A stretch of 64,000 bases of DNA from Viola odorata (GCA_963691705.1 OY829539.1:11348501-11412500), one strand, 5' to 3'; positions 1 to 11,137 are shown, counted from the first letter of the stretch. Notes: a model not told the origin generated them from the letters alone. A program made the numbers and translations.

Positions 1-660
1 AACAAAATGTGTTGGTTTCAAGTAATACTAAATTAGATTGTATTACTAAATCAATAAAAAAAATTGAGTTCTATTTCTTTTGCATATACTTATGTTTCTG
101 ATAGTAGTTTTTTGACTAATGAATCTTTAATGGGAAAAACATAAAACTCAATACCAAACGCAGCCTAATTCAAATCATAAACGAAAAAGGAAATGAAAAT
201 TGTTAAGTTAAGCTAGCCACTAAATCATAATTGAGGAGCCAAATAAATGCCATGACCGACAGACCGACACACAATCGTAACCAATTTCACAAGTATTACT
301 ATAAAACCAAACAATATTTAATAAATTAATTAAATTTGCGTGTATTTTTTATATATAATTTTTATTTTATTTGTCCTTTTCTGTGATTAAGCATTGAATA
401 ATTAAGGGTAATTAATAATATATATTGTAACATAATATTAATTAATGTCGGGAGAAGAATCGACATCTTTGATTTTAATAGTTATAAAATTAAAATAAAT
501 AAAACTTTATTTTATCTTCATTTGAGTTATATATATATATTCCCACTCAAATCAAGGTGGCTCCGCCCATATAATTGAGTAGCCAAGTAACTGTGGATGA
601 CGAGAGAGATTACTTTAATTAAACCACGATCTCATAGATACTGTTTCTTCTAATATTTTC
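1..660. other. AT-rich intergenic DNA, no gene seen
   Basis: No open reading frame with recognisable content is seen on either strand. The stretch is AT-rich with TA-dinucleotide runs near 527-540. Near position 20 it carries a phrase almost identical to the MULE target site at 1,081-1,098 (AATACTAAATTAGAT), so the MULE landed beside a small local sequence duplication. Confidence 0.6.
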
Positions 661-868
661 TTAAACATGACTAATCATGTTAGAAAAATTTGAATCATTT
701 AATAAAATTGGATGAATAAGATTAAAAATTTAAATAATTAATGAGTTGACCACCTGTTGAATTTTATTGACTGGTCAACTCATTAATGACTTGAATTTTT
801 AATCTCATCCGTAAAATTTTATTAAATGATTCAAATTCTCCTAACATGACTGGTCATATTCTAAAAAA
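661..868. repeat. Foldback (hairpin) element, about 95-bp arms
   Basis: The left arm (about 661-757) and the right arm (about 768-868) are imperfect reverse complements around a loop of about 10 bases. Both arms contain CATGACTNNTCATGTTAG-like ends, ATTTGAATCATTTAATAAAA and ATTAATGAGTTGACCA in mirrored order. No ORF is present. This is what a short MITE or MITE-derived hairpin looks like; I could not fix a target duplication, so the superfamily is open. Confidence 0.6.
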
Positions 869-1098
869 AATTCGAGTAGTCAAATTTTATAGAGATTTTT
901 TATTAACCCAATTTCACAAGCATTAATATAATTTTAATGTTTCAATATTGGTTGTATTGCAATAGACTTATTGTAGGGTCCATTGGTGTGCATTCACTGA
1001 GTTCGTCAATTATGAATTGAGTGCTTTATAGTTTATACAACGAGCAGAAAAATGTTTGATCACCACGCCAACACTAAATTAGTAATACTAAATTAGAT

Positions 1099-1606
1099 GG
1101 ACAAATGCAAAAAAAGACACCTGCACTCTATTTAATGAATTGATTTGGTACCTGCACTGATTTTTGCTTTTAAAAGGTACTCGCACTCAAAAGGTTATTC
1201 ACATTTGGTACCCCACCCTAACGCCGTCCATAGAAAACCGTTAAGTGGCTGACGTGGCATGACACGTTAGCGGCCACGTATGCTATCGCTGACGTGGCAT
1301 GCCACGCAATAAAAAAATGACCCATATTATTTAAAACGGGTCAGGCATGCAATTGGGCCAGGTCAAATTCATTAAACGAACAGTTTTGGCAAGATAATTT
1401 TTATTACCTTCACGTTTTACCCAAAACCACGCTCATCTCCTCCATCGCTACTTTCACTCTCACCTATTTCTTCACTCTCATATCTTCCCTCGCTCTCACC
1501 CTCACAATTTCACTCTCATCGTTTTTCCTTTTCACTCCCATCTTCTCCATCGTATTTCCTTTTGTTTTTATTGAAGTTTTTTAGTTTTAAAGAAACGCTG
1601 ACTGAC
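1099..1606 (+). repeat. Left terminal inverted repeat of the MULE (~500 bp)
   Basis: It matches the reverse complement of about 7,475-7,936 with scattered mismatches and short indels. Conserved blocks include the terminal GGACAAATGC, the repeated 'ggtaccYgcac' phrases and CACCCTAACGCCGTCCAT. A CT-rich run at 1,430-1,560 is followed by CTCCATCGTATTTCC. It probably holds the transposase promoter. A good 5' splice site (ACAG|GTAATA, 1,680/1,681) just inside suggests that transcription starts in the TIR with a 5' leader exon. Confidence 0.85.
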
Positions 1607-1875
1607 CACGTGACTGTGTTGTTGCTATTTGGAGGGTCGGGTTCTATAGGTTTGGTTGGCGTAAAGCAAAGACAGTGACAGGTAATAGATTCGATTCCTT
1701 ATCTGCACTTTCTCTTACACTTTTATTTATTTAATGTAATTAGGGTTTGTGGTCCAGCAACTTTATAGTAGTTGTTGTTTTTAAATGACACCTCCACTCA
1801 ATTTACTCTATTATTTATAGTAGTTTTATTTTATTGTTCAATTGTTGTCTTTCATGTAATGCATAGATTCCTCAT

Positions 1876-2716
1876 ATGACATTATTTTTTTGTATTTGTT
1901 GGTGTGTCAGGGATAATGACATCTGTAATTTTTATATTGGTGGGAAATTTATTAGGACAGTGAGTGAGTGGTTGTATGTTGGGGGAACTATTATTCAAGA
2001 TATAATTGATATTGATGAGGTTTCGTTTTTTACCATATTAGACAAGTGTGCTGAATTTGGATATGTCAATATCAGTAAATTATGGTATGATGAAAAGTGT
2101 GCTGGTTTGGGGTTAAGAGAAACCTTGAAATTTTTTTCTGGTGACAATACATTTGGTTGGTTCTTTAATTACGTGCTTGAGAAAAATTCAATAAATATAT
2201 ATGTTGAGCATGGTGATTTAATTCATCCATATTTTGATTTCCAAAACCCTAAGACATTGTGTGATAAGTTAGGTTTATCAGATCATGGACATAGGTTTAG
2301 TGCAAGTGGGTTGGGTGGTGGTTTAAATGAGGAAGCAGAGGGATTGAATAGTGGGTTAGGTTGTGGGGCTAGTAAGGGAAAAGGTGTAATTGATGATGAG
2401 TATAATACAAGTGAATTTTATGGATACCAGACAGAGCATGGGGAGAGTGAATATGAGTGTGATGATAATGGGGACCACGAAAATAACACTATTGGGAATG
2501 AATATTGGATGGACTGTCCATATTTGTCGGGTGATGAGAATGAGGAGTTACGGATGGCTAGGGACAAGAAAAAAAGATTCAAAAAAAAGAGAAAAGAAAA
2601 AAAGTAAAGTGGAGGGACCTACGACTGGGGTGAGTAAAAAACAGGAGGGAAATGTTAGTGAGGGGTTTGCAGAAGAGTTAGTTGAAGAAATTAGAAGGGA
2701 AATAGGTAGAAGATGA
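1876..2716 (+). pseudogene. MULE transposase, N-terminal PB1-like part (frameshifted)
   Basis: This is the N-terminal part of the MULE transposase gene. The first segment (1,876-2,607, 243 codons) reads IGGKFIRTV, YVGG and IDIDEVSFF, the pattern of the PB1-like domain at the N terminus of many plant MULE transposases, followed by a Gly/Glu/Asp-rich linker. A likely 3' splice site at 1,908/1,909 (GTGTCAG|G) puts the real coding start downstream of the first ATG or in another exon; I could not fix the start. In the A-rich run at 2,570-2,607 the frame is lost. It continues one frame over to a TGA at 2,714-2,716, after which that frame runs into the DNA-binding and catalytic part. The break could be a decayed copy or an unrecognised intron. 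Confidence 0.7.
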
Positions 2717-2761
2717 GAGGTCCATAGAAATACAGATGAAGCTGTTGAGGATAATAATGAA

Positions 2762-5665
2762 GTGGATTTTCAGAGTGACTCAGAGGGAAGTTTCTTGACA
2801 TCTAGTAGCGAAAGTGAGGCAGAACATGGCATGAGAGTTCCGTATAGAAGGCCTCGATTCAAAACAGGTGAGAAAATCCCCCAATTTTCAATTTGCATGG
2901 TGTTTCCTAACAAGAGTGAGTTTAAGAAAGCTGTGGTAAGACATGCAATAATCTTGAGGAGAGATGTGAGGTTCACCCAAAATGAGAAAAAGAGATGTAG
3001 AGTTGAATGTAAAAGTAGTGATTGTCAGTGGAGAATTTTATGCTCAATTGATGGGAGGAGCAAACAATGGATGGTTAAGACATATATAGGCCAGCACAGT
3101 TGTCAAAAACAGTTCCACATTTCTTGTCTTAGTTACAAAAATATAGCTGAGTGGTTTATTGAGCATCTTAGGAAAGTTGCATTGAAACTTACTCTAGCAG
3201 AAATGAGAGACCATTTCATTAGGCAAACCAAGATCAAAGTGTCTAAGGGGCAGTGTAGACATGCTAAGCAGAGAGTAATTGGGCATTATATTGGTGATCC
3301 TTTGAAGGAGTTTGCTAGGTTGGAAGATTATGTTGAGGAACTTAGAAGGAGTAATCCTGGCAGCACGGTAGTTTTGGAGGCACCAGATGGAGTATTTAAA
3401 AGTATGTATGTTTATTTTGATGGTGTTAGGAAAGGATTCAATACTGCTTGTAGAAAGATAATTGGGCTAGATGGTTGTTTTCTGAAAGGACCATTTAAGG
3501 GTGAAATTCTTTCTGCAGTAGGTAGGGATCCAAATGACCAAATCTACCCAATTGCATGGGCTATTGTGAGTTATGAGAATAAAGAAACATGGAAATGGTT
3601 CTTGGAGCTTCTTATGGTAGACTTGGATGTTGCTGGAGGCAACTACGTTTATGCTTCAGATGGTGCTCCAGTTATTGCTCGAGGAGAAGGTTTCACCTTC
3701 ATGTCTGATCAACAAAAGGTAGTTGTCCATTTTAATTTTTTTACTTTGAAAAGTTATTAAAATATGTTAACAAACATATTGTATTTAATACGTAGGGATT
3801 GCTTTCTGCTATTACTGAACTGATGCCGTCAGCTGTAAGTAGAAGATGTGCCAGGCACATTTTTGCCAAGTGGAGGAAAGAACACAGCAGTGAGAATTTT
3901 CACAAGCAGTTTTGGATCACTTGCAAGGCATCCACGCAAGCAGAGTTCCTTGATGAATTGGAGGTTTTGAAAGGTATGTCAACAACTGGAGCTAAAGCAA
4001 TGTCTGATTTTTTAGAGGTCCCTCCAACATTCTGGTGTAAAGCCTTCCAGAATACATCATGTTGTTCTGATGTAGTAGATAATAACATGAGTGAGACATT
4101 TAATAGTTTGATAATTGAGTCTAGATATAAAAGTATTGTCAAACTATTTGAGACCATTCGCAAGATGGTGTTCAAGAGGTTCAAAGAGAGAAAGAATTTT
4201 GTGGAGAAGTTTAAAGATGGATTTGGTCCAAACATTTGGAAAAAAATTAATTATAACATGGAAGAAAGTGGTAACTATTATGTGGATAGTAATGGAGCTG
4301 ATGGTTTTGAAGTTCACCTAGATGAGGACACTTGCTGGATTGTTAGCTTGGAAAAATTTACATGCACATGTAGGATGTGGGAATTAACTGGTATACCTTG
4401 TGCACATGCAATGTGTGTCATTGTAAATGAGAGTCACAACATAGATGTGAGATGCTTTGTGTCCAAGTGGTATAGTAAGGAAATGTTTGAAATGACTTAT
4501 AAGGATCCAATTAAACCTGTGAATTGTCAAAAGTTTTGGCCAAGAGTAGCAGTTACCTCAATTAGGCCACCTTCTATTGTGAAATTTCCTGGGAGACCAA
4601 AAAAGATAAGGAGAAGAGAAGGTTGGGAGCCAACACATGGTGGGGCCAAAATGAGTTTAAGAGGGAGGAAGATGTCATGCACTTTCTGCAAAAAACAAGG
4701 ACATAAATGCAATACTTGCCCCGACAATCCACAAAACCAGGTAAAAATCTTATCTTATGGTCATTCCCTTTTATTTATGTTGCGTATAACTTGTATGTTG
4801 GTGAATTATGGATTTTGTATTTAATACTTCAGGCTGCTGGACCAGATGAACAAACTGCTGAACCAAATCAGCAAGCATCTGAACCAAATCAGCAACCTTC
4901 TAATTTACCAAATGAACAAGATGTTGGACCAGAGCAACAACTTGTTCATCGAGGTGATGTAGATGCTGAAGCAGGTTGTAGTAAGAAGAGAAAAAAAATC
5001 GTATGTTCATTTTGTAAACTGGAAGGCCACAAGAGAGACGTGTGTGTCCTTAACCCTAGCAGCAAGGTTTGTTATTGAAACAAGGACATAACATGTAGGG
5101 TGACATTTATGTCCAATTTACCAAACTGATGCATTTTTTCTTATGACAGCGTTTTATAAATCCAGTGAATTCACAAGTGCAATCTTCACAAGTGGTACCT
5201 GCACAAATGCAAGCTTCTCAGGTATCTGCTGCATTTGTAGAGTCTTCACAAGTGGCACCTGATAGAACACAACGATTATTGCAAGAACTGAGGAATTCAT
5301 GTGGCACTGCTCCAGCTACTAGAGGGAGAAGAAAGAAGTCTGCTTCAACCAAGGGTAAACTTCCTAGAGGTTTTGGATGTTTTGTTGCACAATCAGGGTG
5401 GACTTGCTATGATGTAAGTTGCATAATTTTTTGGTCTTTAGAATCCCTGTTTTAGCATATCTATAAATTGTAGTATAATACTTTATGATTGTCTGTATTG
5501 TACTATGCAGCCTAAAACCCACAACAAAGGGTCATTGATGTCCCAGACAGAAGAAAGACACGCAAATTGGATGTCACAGGAAGAGGTTCAATTCTGGCAG
5601 ACCACTTTGCAAGAATGAGAGCTGATAACGAGAACTTAGGCAGTCAGGGGTCTAATGTTGATTAA
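2762..5665 (+). pseudogene. MULE transposase, mudrA-like catalytic part with zinc knuckles
   Basis: Exon 2,762-3,718 begins with an acidic linker. It then has a MuDR-type DNA-binding domain (FPNKSEFKKAV through CRVECKSSDCQWRI to GQHSCQ, residues ~40-120). The DDE transposase core follows with the first Asp in GLDGCFLKG. An intron (3,719-3,795) precedes exon 3,796-4,740, which continues the core (SDQQK|GLLSAI; NNMSETFNSLI). That exon also has a SWIM zinc finger (CTCRMWELTGIPCAH) and a zinc knuckle (CTFCKKQGHKCNTC). Exon 4,833-5,066 adds a Gln/Pro linker and a second knuckle (CSFCKLEGHKRDVC). Exon 5,150-5,413 is Gln/Ser-rich and ends GWTCYD. A last coding piece near 5,530-5,665 ends ...GSQGSNVD, but I could not join it in frame. 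Role in the family: binds the TIRs and cuts the element out. The C-terminal half has no internal stop, but the upstream break makes the whole gene defective as written. Confidence 0.85.
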
Positions 5666-6386
5666 ATTGGAATTTGAATCTGTATTCTGGTAGACCACCT
5701 TGCAAAGTTATTTTACTTGCATTAATTTTCAATATGTATATGAATTTGTATTATTGCAGATTGACTAACGAGCAATGTGGTTTTAATGAAATGTTGGATG
5801 ATCATATGGTGGTTTCAATTTGTATATGAATCTGTTTTTAACGGCAATTAATTTTCAGATGTCTGTGTTTGCATCGTTATTGGATGTTCTGTACTTTTCT
5901 TTACATATGGCTATGGCGGCCACTGTGTGATGAAATAAAGAAATTCTGGGTTGAAGTTTGTAGTTATGAAGAATCCTTACTGCTGGTTATTTTATTGTTC
6001 AGTTTTTTCAATTTTTATTAATCATGGTACGTGATAATAATTAGTAGTGATTGACAACCACCTGCATAAATAGCATTTCTTTATTTTTGTCAGCATTAAC
6101 ATTCATCTATTTATCAACAGATGACTACACTTTTCTGCCTAGCATGCCACATTGTTGTGCAGAAATCTTATAATACAAAGGGCACAGGATTACACTTCAA
6201 ATTACAATTCAGTAGCTACATATTCAATGATACAAACACAAGCAATCAAAGTCGATGTTGTACCCTACATATTCATCAATCAATATAAACTCAAAATCTT
6301 AATTCAATAAACTGAAAATCATCTTCATTACAATCAAGAAATCTAATACAACACAATTTTATATCTTAATTCAATAAACTCAAGTA
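5666..6386. other. MULE interior between the two convergent genes
   Basis: AT-rich DNA between the end of the transposase gene and the end of the GRF gene. It should hold both 3' ends. A repeat copy (about 6,207-6,325), related to sequences at 6,831-6,945 and 7,079-7,195, begins here. No further ORF is seen. Confidence 0.6.
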
Positions 6387-6720
6387 TCAAATTACAAAAA
6401 CAACACATGAAAAATGACTAATATCCCGCGTCTTCAATTCTTTATTTTCGTCAAAAATTGCTCGATTCTCTACCCTCAACCTTCTATTTTCAGCCACCAA
6501 ATTCTCAATCTTCTCCGCTTGTTCCTTCTCACTTTCACACAGATCTAATAATTGAATTAGCTCTATTTGGGAAAGGAGAATCAACAAACACATAAAAACC
6601 ACATCCACCCTCGTCAACGCTGCGCTTGCACTTGTTGAATCGAATGCCAGGATTCTTCTTCGTCCATGAAATCCATCTAGGTGTCTTCTCCCCACACCGA
6701 ACTGAACTTCTCTTCACCAT
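6387..6720 (-). pseudogene. GRF-type zinc finger + coiled-coil ORF, second MULE gene
   Basis: The minus-strand frame from ATG 6,720 (61 codons) reads CGEKTPRWISWTKKNPGIRF, then a second Cys and GGCGFYVFVD. This is the spacing and signature of a GRF zinc finger (Cys, NPGRRF-like, Cys, CGFF-like). After a one-base frame change near 6,560 the next frame reads a Leu/Glu-rich heptad stretch (ELIQLLDLCESEKEQ, ENLVAENRRLRVENR), a probable coiled coil, ending at 6,387. Upstream on the same strand, a good 5' splice site near 7,392 lies at the inner edge of the right TIR. The gene therefore probably has a TIR-driven leader exon. It converges on the transposase, the position mudrB has in MuDR. Function is unknown. 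The frame change makes this copy defective unless it is spliced or frameshifted. Confidence 0.65.
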
Positions 6721-6724
6721 TTCA

Positions 6725-7380
6725 GCTTACTGAATTTCACATGAATCTAATTGTTCCAGACAACGCATTAATTTCACATCCCGCAATTTCACATTAATCT
6801 AATTGTTCCAGAAAACACAAACATCCTGCAATTCAGTAGCTACATATTCAATGATATAAGCACAAGCAATCAAAGCCGATGTTGTACCTACATATTCATC
6901 AATCAATATAAACTGAAAATCTTAATTCAATAAACTGAAAATCATCCCGCAATTTCACATGAATCTAATTGTTCCAGACCACATTAATTTCACATCCCGC
7001 AATTTCACATTTATATAAACACAAACATCCCGCAATTTCACATGAATCTAATTGTTCCAGAAAATATAAACATCCCGCAATTCAGTAGCTACTTATTCAA
7101 TGATATAAGCACAAGAAATCAAAGCCGATGTTGTACCTACATATTCATCAATCAGTATAAACTGAAAATCTTAATTCAATAAACTAAAAATCATCCTGCA
7201 ATTTCACAAACGTCCAGCAATTTCACATTAATTTAATTGTTCCATAAAACACAAACATCCCACAATTTCACATGAATCTAATTATTCCAGACAACACATT
7301 AATTTCACATCCCGCAATTTCACATGAATCTAATTGTTCCAGAAAACACAAACATCCCACAATTGAATTATAGAATTTAG
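6725..7380. repeat. Direct repeats inside the MULE
   Basis: A phrase of the type CAATTTCACATGAATCTAAT (then TGTTCCAGA) recurs about seven times at 6,730-7,345, each followed by short ACACAAACATCCCG-type spacers. A longer unit of about 115 bp (CAGTAGCTACATATTCAATG ... AATCATCC) is present near 6,831 and 7,079, and once more outside this block near 6,207. The array fills the presumed intron or leader between the right TIR and the GRF ORF. Subterminal repeats of this sort are often transposase-binding sites, but that is inference here. Confidence 0.75.
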
Positions 7381-7474
7381 GAAAGAACTAACCTTGGTTG
7401 ATATATATTTTGCCTCAAACCTCCTGCCCTTATCCCTTATGTTCGGCCTCCACACCACGAAACCCTAGATTAAT

Positions 7475-7936
7475 TTTAATGGTCAGTCGGCGTTTCTTCA
7501 AAACTCAAAAACTTCAATAAAAACAAAAGGAAATACGATGGAGGAGATGAGAGTTGAAAGGAAAAATGATGAGAGCAAAATGGTGAGGGTGAGAGCGAAA
7601 GCTGAGAGTGAAAGGAGAGAAGGAGGAGATGAGAGTGAAAGATGAGCGTGAAATGTCTAAAAAGAACAATTACCTTCATAAAACACGTCATTTTTTAAAT
7701 GACCCGACCCAATTGCATGCCCAACCCGTTTTAAATAATATGGGCCATTTTTTATTACGTGCCACTGATGTGTCATGCCACATCAGTCAGTTAATGGTTT
7801 TCGATGGACGGCGTTAGGGTGGGGTACCAAATGTGAACAACCTTTTGAGTGCGAGTACCTTTTAAAAGCAAAAATTAGTACAGGTACCAAATCAATTTAT
7901 TAAATAGAGTACAGGTGCCTTTTTTTGCATTTGCCC
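7475..7936 (-). repeat. Right terminal inverted repeat of the MULE (~460 bp)
   Basis: It is the mirror of the left TIR. It ends GCATTTGCCC at 7,936, directly before the TSD copy AAATTAGAT. Short deletions relative to the left arm occur in the GACGTGGCATG-rich middle part. The inner part is purine-rich on the plus strand (GAGAGTGAAAG repeats). It probably contains the promoter for the GRF gene. Confidence 0.85.
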
Positions 7937-7945
7937 AAATTAGAT

Positions 7946-8854
7946 TGTATAATCAAAATGAATATATAAAAAGGGGAAGGAGTAATAGTGTTTTTTTTCC
8001 TTATCTGTTTTCTACCGTTTTCAGACTATACTGCCCCTTCTTTGTTCTTGGTTAAATTTTCCATTTATTTTTTAATTTATTAAAATTATTGATCAATTCA
8101 GTTCAACCTTAATTAAATATTTGACCTTAAACTTTTCCCTTAATTGGATTAATGACAAGGTCAGATTTTACAACCTTCCTAAATAAAAAAAGAAAATGGG
8201 GACAATATTATCACTTCTATAATAATCAATTACTTTTGTTTGCGCGTGTTCTAACTCTTTGTGAGATAAATAATAACAATCTCAACACTCTTCACAAGAG
8301 AAATATATCTAAGCGCGAATCAAGCTAATTGATTAGTCAGAATGCTATCTTTAACCCTATCCGATTAGAAAATGGATTTGATAATCCAAGTGGGATCAGG
8401 ATTGGCCCTGTAGGACAACCATTTAATCTGATGTGGTGTGCTAATTACTGCTAACAGCACACTTTAGTCAAATCCCGAAGAAAGCCAACGCATTTTTGGG
8501 TTTTAGGGCTCTGTTCTATTTTATGTTGACAGAATTATTGCAAATCTAAACCGAGAAAACTGCAAAGCAAACGGCTATCTGATGGAAAATGTGCCTAATT
8601 TTTGGTCTTACTTGATTGTGTCATTTTTGTGCATGAAAAGAAGTGGCGTGAGTGGCGGGCTTTGCTGACCCCTTGTATCGCGCAAACAAATCGGCGCTAA
8701 AGCTTAAAAAGTTAAAATGGGTCCAAAATCTAAATGAATTGGAAAGAGCGGAACCTTTTTTTTCTTTTTCTTTTTGAGTTACCATGTTCATGTTTCTTTT
8801 CGTGCCCAGTTGGAGGTGAGATAAAAGTGGTCGGTTAATATATTCGCCATTACT
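7946..8854. other. AT-rich intergenic DNA, nothing recognised
   Basis: No coding potential, RNA gene or terminal repeat was recognised. Short simple AT runs are present. The stretch separates the MULE from the next foldback element. Confidence 0.5.
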
Positions 8855-9055
8855 ACATTTTTGTTATTTTATTTTAGTTAGTTATATATTTTTATTTTTA
8901 TTTTTATTGGTTACAAATTTTATATTTTTTAGTTCAATATAGTCTCAACTGTTAAAAAATCAGTAACGGAGATAAACTCCGTTAGATTTGAATATTTGAA
9001 ATTTTTTTTTTACAAAATTGCTCCTCCCTCATCTAACTCTTATTGTCATGAGATT
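8855..9055 (+). repeat. Left arm of a long foldback DNA element
   Basis: From TTTTTGTTATTTTATTTTAG to CTCTTATTGTCATGAGATTT, this segment is the imperfect reverse complement of 24,823-25,015. Both arms share AACGGAG..AACTCCGTTA-type sequence, TTAACAGTTGAGA and the CATGACAATAAGAG inner block. The two arms now lie 16 kb apart because a mariner-like element and a LINE inserted between them. A second inverted block lies inside (10,205-10,260 versus 11,080-11,137), so the original element had long interrupted TIRs. Superfamily not determined; a non-autonomous MULE-type foldback is possible. Confidence 0.7.
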
Positions 9056-9227
9056 TTGAACTCTATCCTCGACCGAAATTATCATAATAGATTTTTAATG
9101 AAAAAAAATGTCATAATGGATCCTTTACTCATTAAAATTACTATTTTAGACCCTTCATCAATACGTGACAGTTAAATATTGACGTGAATTTTATTTTTGA
9201 TTTTTTTCTTCTCGAAAATATGTCATA

Positions 9228-10144
9228 CTCCCTCCGGTCGCGAAAGTATGTCGTTTCGTGACTGGGCACGCAGATTAAGGATCCTGCGCGAGGACATAAC
9301 GATAATGCCCTTCACTAATTCGCTAATTTTCTACACCGCCACTGCTCACTATTCACCTCTGCACTTCCTTCTCCCGCTTGCTTCCCAAATTTTTTTGATA
9401 ATCCCTCAACTTCATCGTCATCTTCCTCAAACGCTCAACTGCAAATCCCACAGCCATGGCCGCCCCACCCCACCTGCAATTCCGCAGTTTGCACCATCGC
9501 TAGCTCCGCTTGTAACCCAGACCGATGTGGAAGCTCCGCCGTTGACACCACCAGCTCCGCCGTTGACACCACCAGCTCCGCCTGCCACTCAGACAGTAGT
9601 GTCATCTCCACCATCGCCACGCCCAAATCCAGTCTCAACAACCATGGAACCACCGACGTTACCACAAACAGAAATCCGGCCACCAAATTAAGCAAAAATT
9701 AGCCACAAAACTAAGCCAAAAATCAGCCACACAATTAATCCAAAAATCAGAACAAATCAGCCACACAATTAATCCAAAAATCAACCACCAAAATCAAAAC
9801 AAATCAGCCATAAAAACTAAGCCAAAATCAGCCCACAATTAATTCGAAATCAACCACAAGATTAACAGAATCGGAGTTGATCCAACAACGAAAATAGAAG
9901 ATGAAGCACAGAAGACGGAGGAACAGAAACGAAAGATGAAGCACAGAAGACGAAGGAACTCAACCTATGAGAGGGCGAGGAGGTTGCAGTTGAGGGTTTG
10001 AGGAAGATGGTGCTCGCGCGTTTCTTTGATGGCAAGGGTAAAGTGGTCAGATTTAAGGAAAAAGAGCATTGAAAGGTGAGAACGACATCCATTTGGGTCT
10101 TTCTCAAAATGTCTAAAATGACGTTTTATCGAGACCGGAGGGAG
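9228..10144. mobile_element. Stowaway/mariner-like element, TA target duplication
   Basis: The ends are CTCCCTCCGGTCGCGAAAGT and its mirror (..ACCGGAGGGAG), flanked on both sides by TA (9,226-9,227 and 10,145-10,146), as expected for Tc1/mariner-Stowaway elements. Inverted homology goes on beyond the tips: CATCTTCCTCAAAC-CTCAACTGCAA occurs near 9,420 and inverted near 9,985. The arms are therefore about 160-220 bp. No transposase is present, so it is non-autonomous. The middle encodes a Pro-rich stretch (9,430-9,690) and degenerate AATCAGCCAC-type repeats (9,695-9,860). At 917 bp it is large for a Stowaway MITE. Confidence 0.85.
9695..9860. repeat. Short degenerate tandem repeats in the mariner-like element
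   Basis: Repeats of the type AATCAGCCACACAATTAATC (then CAAAA) occur about six times with drift. They are non-coding. Confidence 0.6.
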
Positions 10145-10204
10145 TATAATACTTGACACATAAATTTTTTTCTTTTCAAAATTCCCATCACATCTTTTAA
10201 ATAT

Positions 10205-11137
10205 TTTCATCCCATGTCATATTACAAGTTTGAAATTTATTTTCATCCTTTTATAATATTTTCTTTTTTCCTTTTATATCACAACCCATTTATTTGTAAA
10301 ATTAAAAAATTATTTCATCTCCTTATCTTCATCCTCTCTTCACCGTTGCCCCTTCCCTCCTCCACCCTTCACCTCTACCGCCATCTCTCTTTCACCCACA
10401 ATCACCTCTCCTCCACCCTTCACCTCCACCACCATCTCTCTTTCACCCACAATCACCTCTCCTCCACCTACCACTAGCACCTCCCTTCTCCACCTACCAC
10501 CACCACTACCTTTCTCTTTCACTTAGCACCACCTCTCTCCTTCACCCACCACCACCACCTCCCTCCATCACCGTTTCTCGTCCTTCATCGCTGGATCCGA
10601 CACAGCCAGATCCAACCGTCGACGAAATGCTAGCTGCTTTTCCAATCCCCTTTCACTCTCCTTTTCTTTAATTTTTCCTGTGATTCAGGGTTTCGTATAA
10701 ATCCAATCACAACAACAACAATTATAATAAAAATCAATGAAAAATATTAAAGAAGAGAAATGTGATTGAAGAGTGAAGGAACTGATTGATTGGGAGGTGT
10801 AGGTGATGGTAGTTGTTTAGCTGTAAGATCTGTGCACGGACACAGGCACAGGTGAAAAGGAAAGGAAGAGATGAAAGATATAAAAAGAAACAAAAATAAA
10901 ATAAAATACTTAGAACATACCAAATTTATTTATTAAGTATCAAAATATATACCACTCTACTCCTACTTGTTTATTTATTTATTTATATATTTTGTTGAAG
11001 TGCAAAGAGACACAAGGATGAAGCAAGAGATTGGGAGTGGAGCATCTGCAGAAAGGATGAAGGCAAAAAGATACCATAAGAAGGATAAATTTCAAACTTG
11101 TAATATGGCATGGAATGAATTTCAAACTTGTATTTCC
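10205..11137. other. Interior of the foldback element, CT-rich core
   Basis: It starts and ends with an inverted block (CATATTACAAGTTTGAAATT at about 10,217 and its mirror near 11,085-11,130). At 10,320-10,620 the plus strand is strongly C/T-biased, with repeated CACCTCTCCTCCACC and TCTCTTTCACCCACAATC units. The resulting open frames (both strands, 60-90 codons) are compositional. No gene is recognised. A small ORF near 11,000 has no recognisable content. Confidence 0.55.

Larger units (their letters stand above)
1099..7936 (+). mobile_element. Mutator-like element (MULE), complete with TIRs and 9-bp TSD
   Basis: The element is bounded by the direct repeat AAATTAGAT (1,090-1,098 and 7,937-7,945), the 9-bp target duplication typical of MULEs. 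The ends are inverted repeats beginning GGACAAATGCAAAAAAAG on the left and GGGCAAATGCAAAAAAAG (reverse complement) on the right. Inside are a mudrA-like transposase gene reading rightward from the left TIR and a GRF-zinc-finger ORF reading leftward from the right TIR. That convergent two-gene plan is the plan of maize MuDR. The transposase carries at least one frameshift and one in-frame stop, so this copy is probably no longer autonomous. Confidence 0.93.

Noticed and set aside
6725..7380. CRISPR-like spaced repeats
   Set aside because: Spacing is irregular, the repeats are degenerate, and the setting is a plant MULE.
10214..10522. Pro/His/Ser-rich and Gly/Glu-rich frames on both strands
   Set aside because: They come from CACCTCTCCTCC-type simple repeats inside the foldback element, without an independent start or homology.
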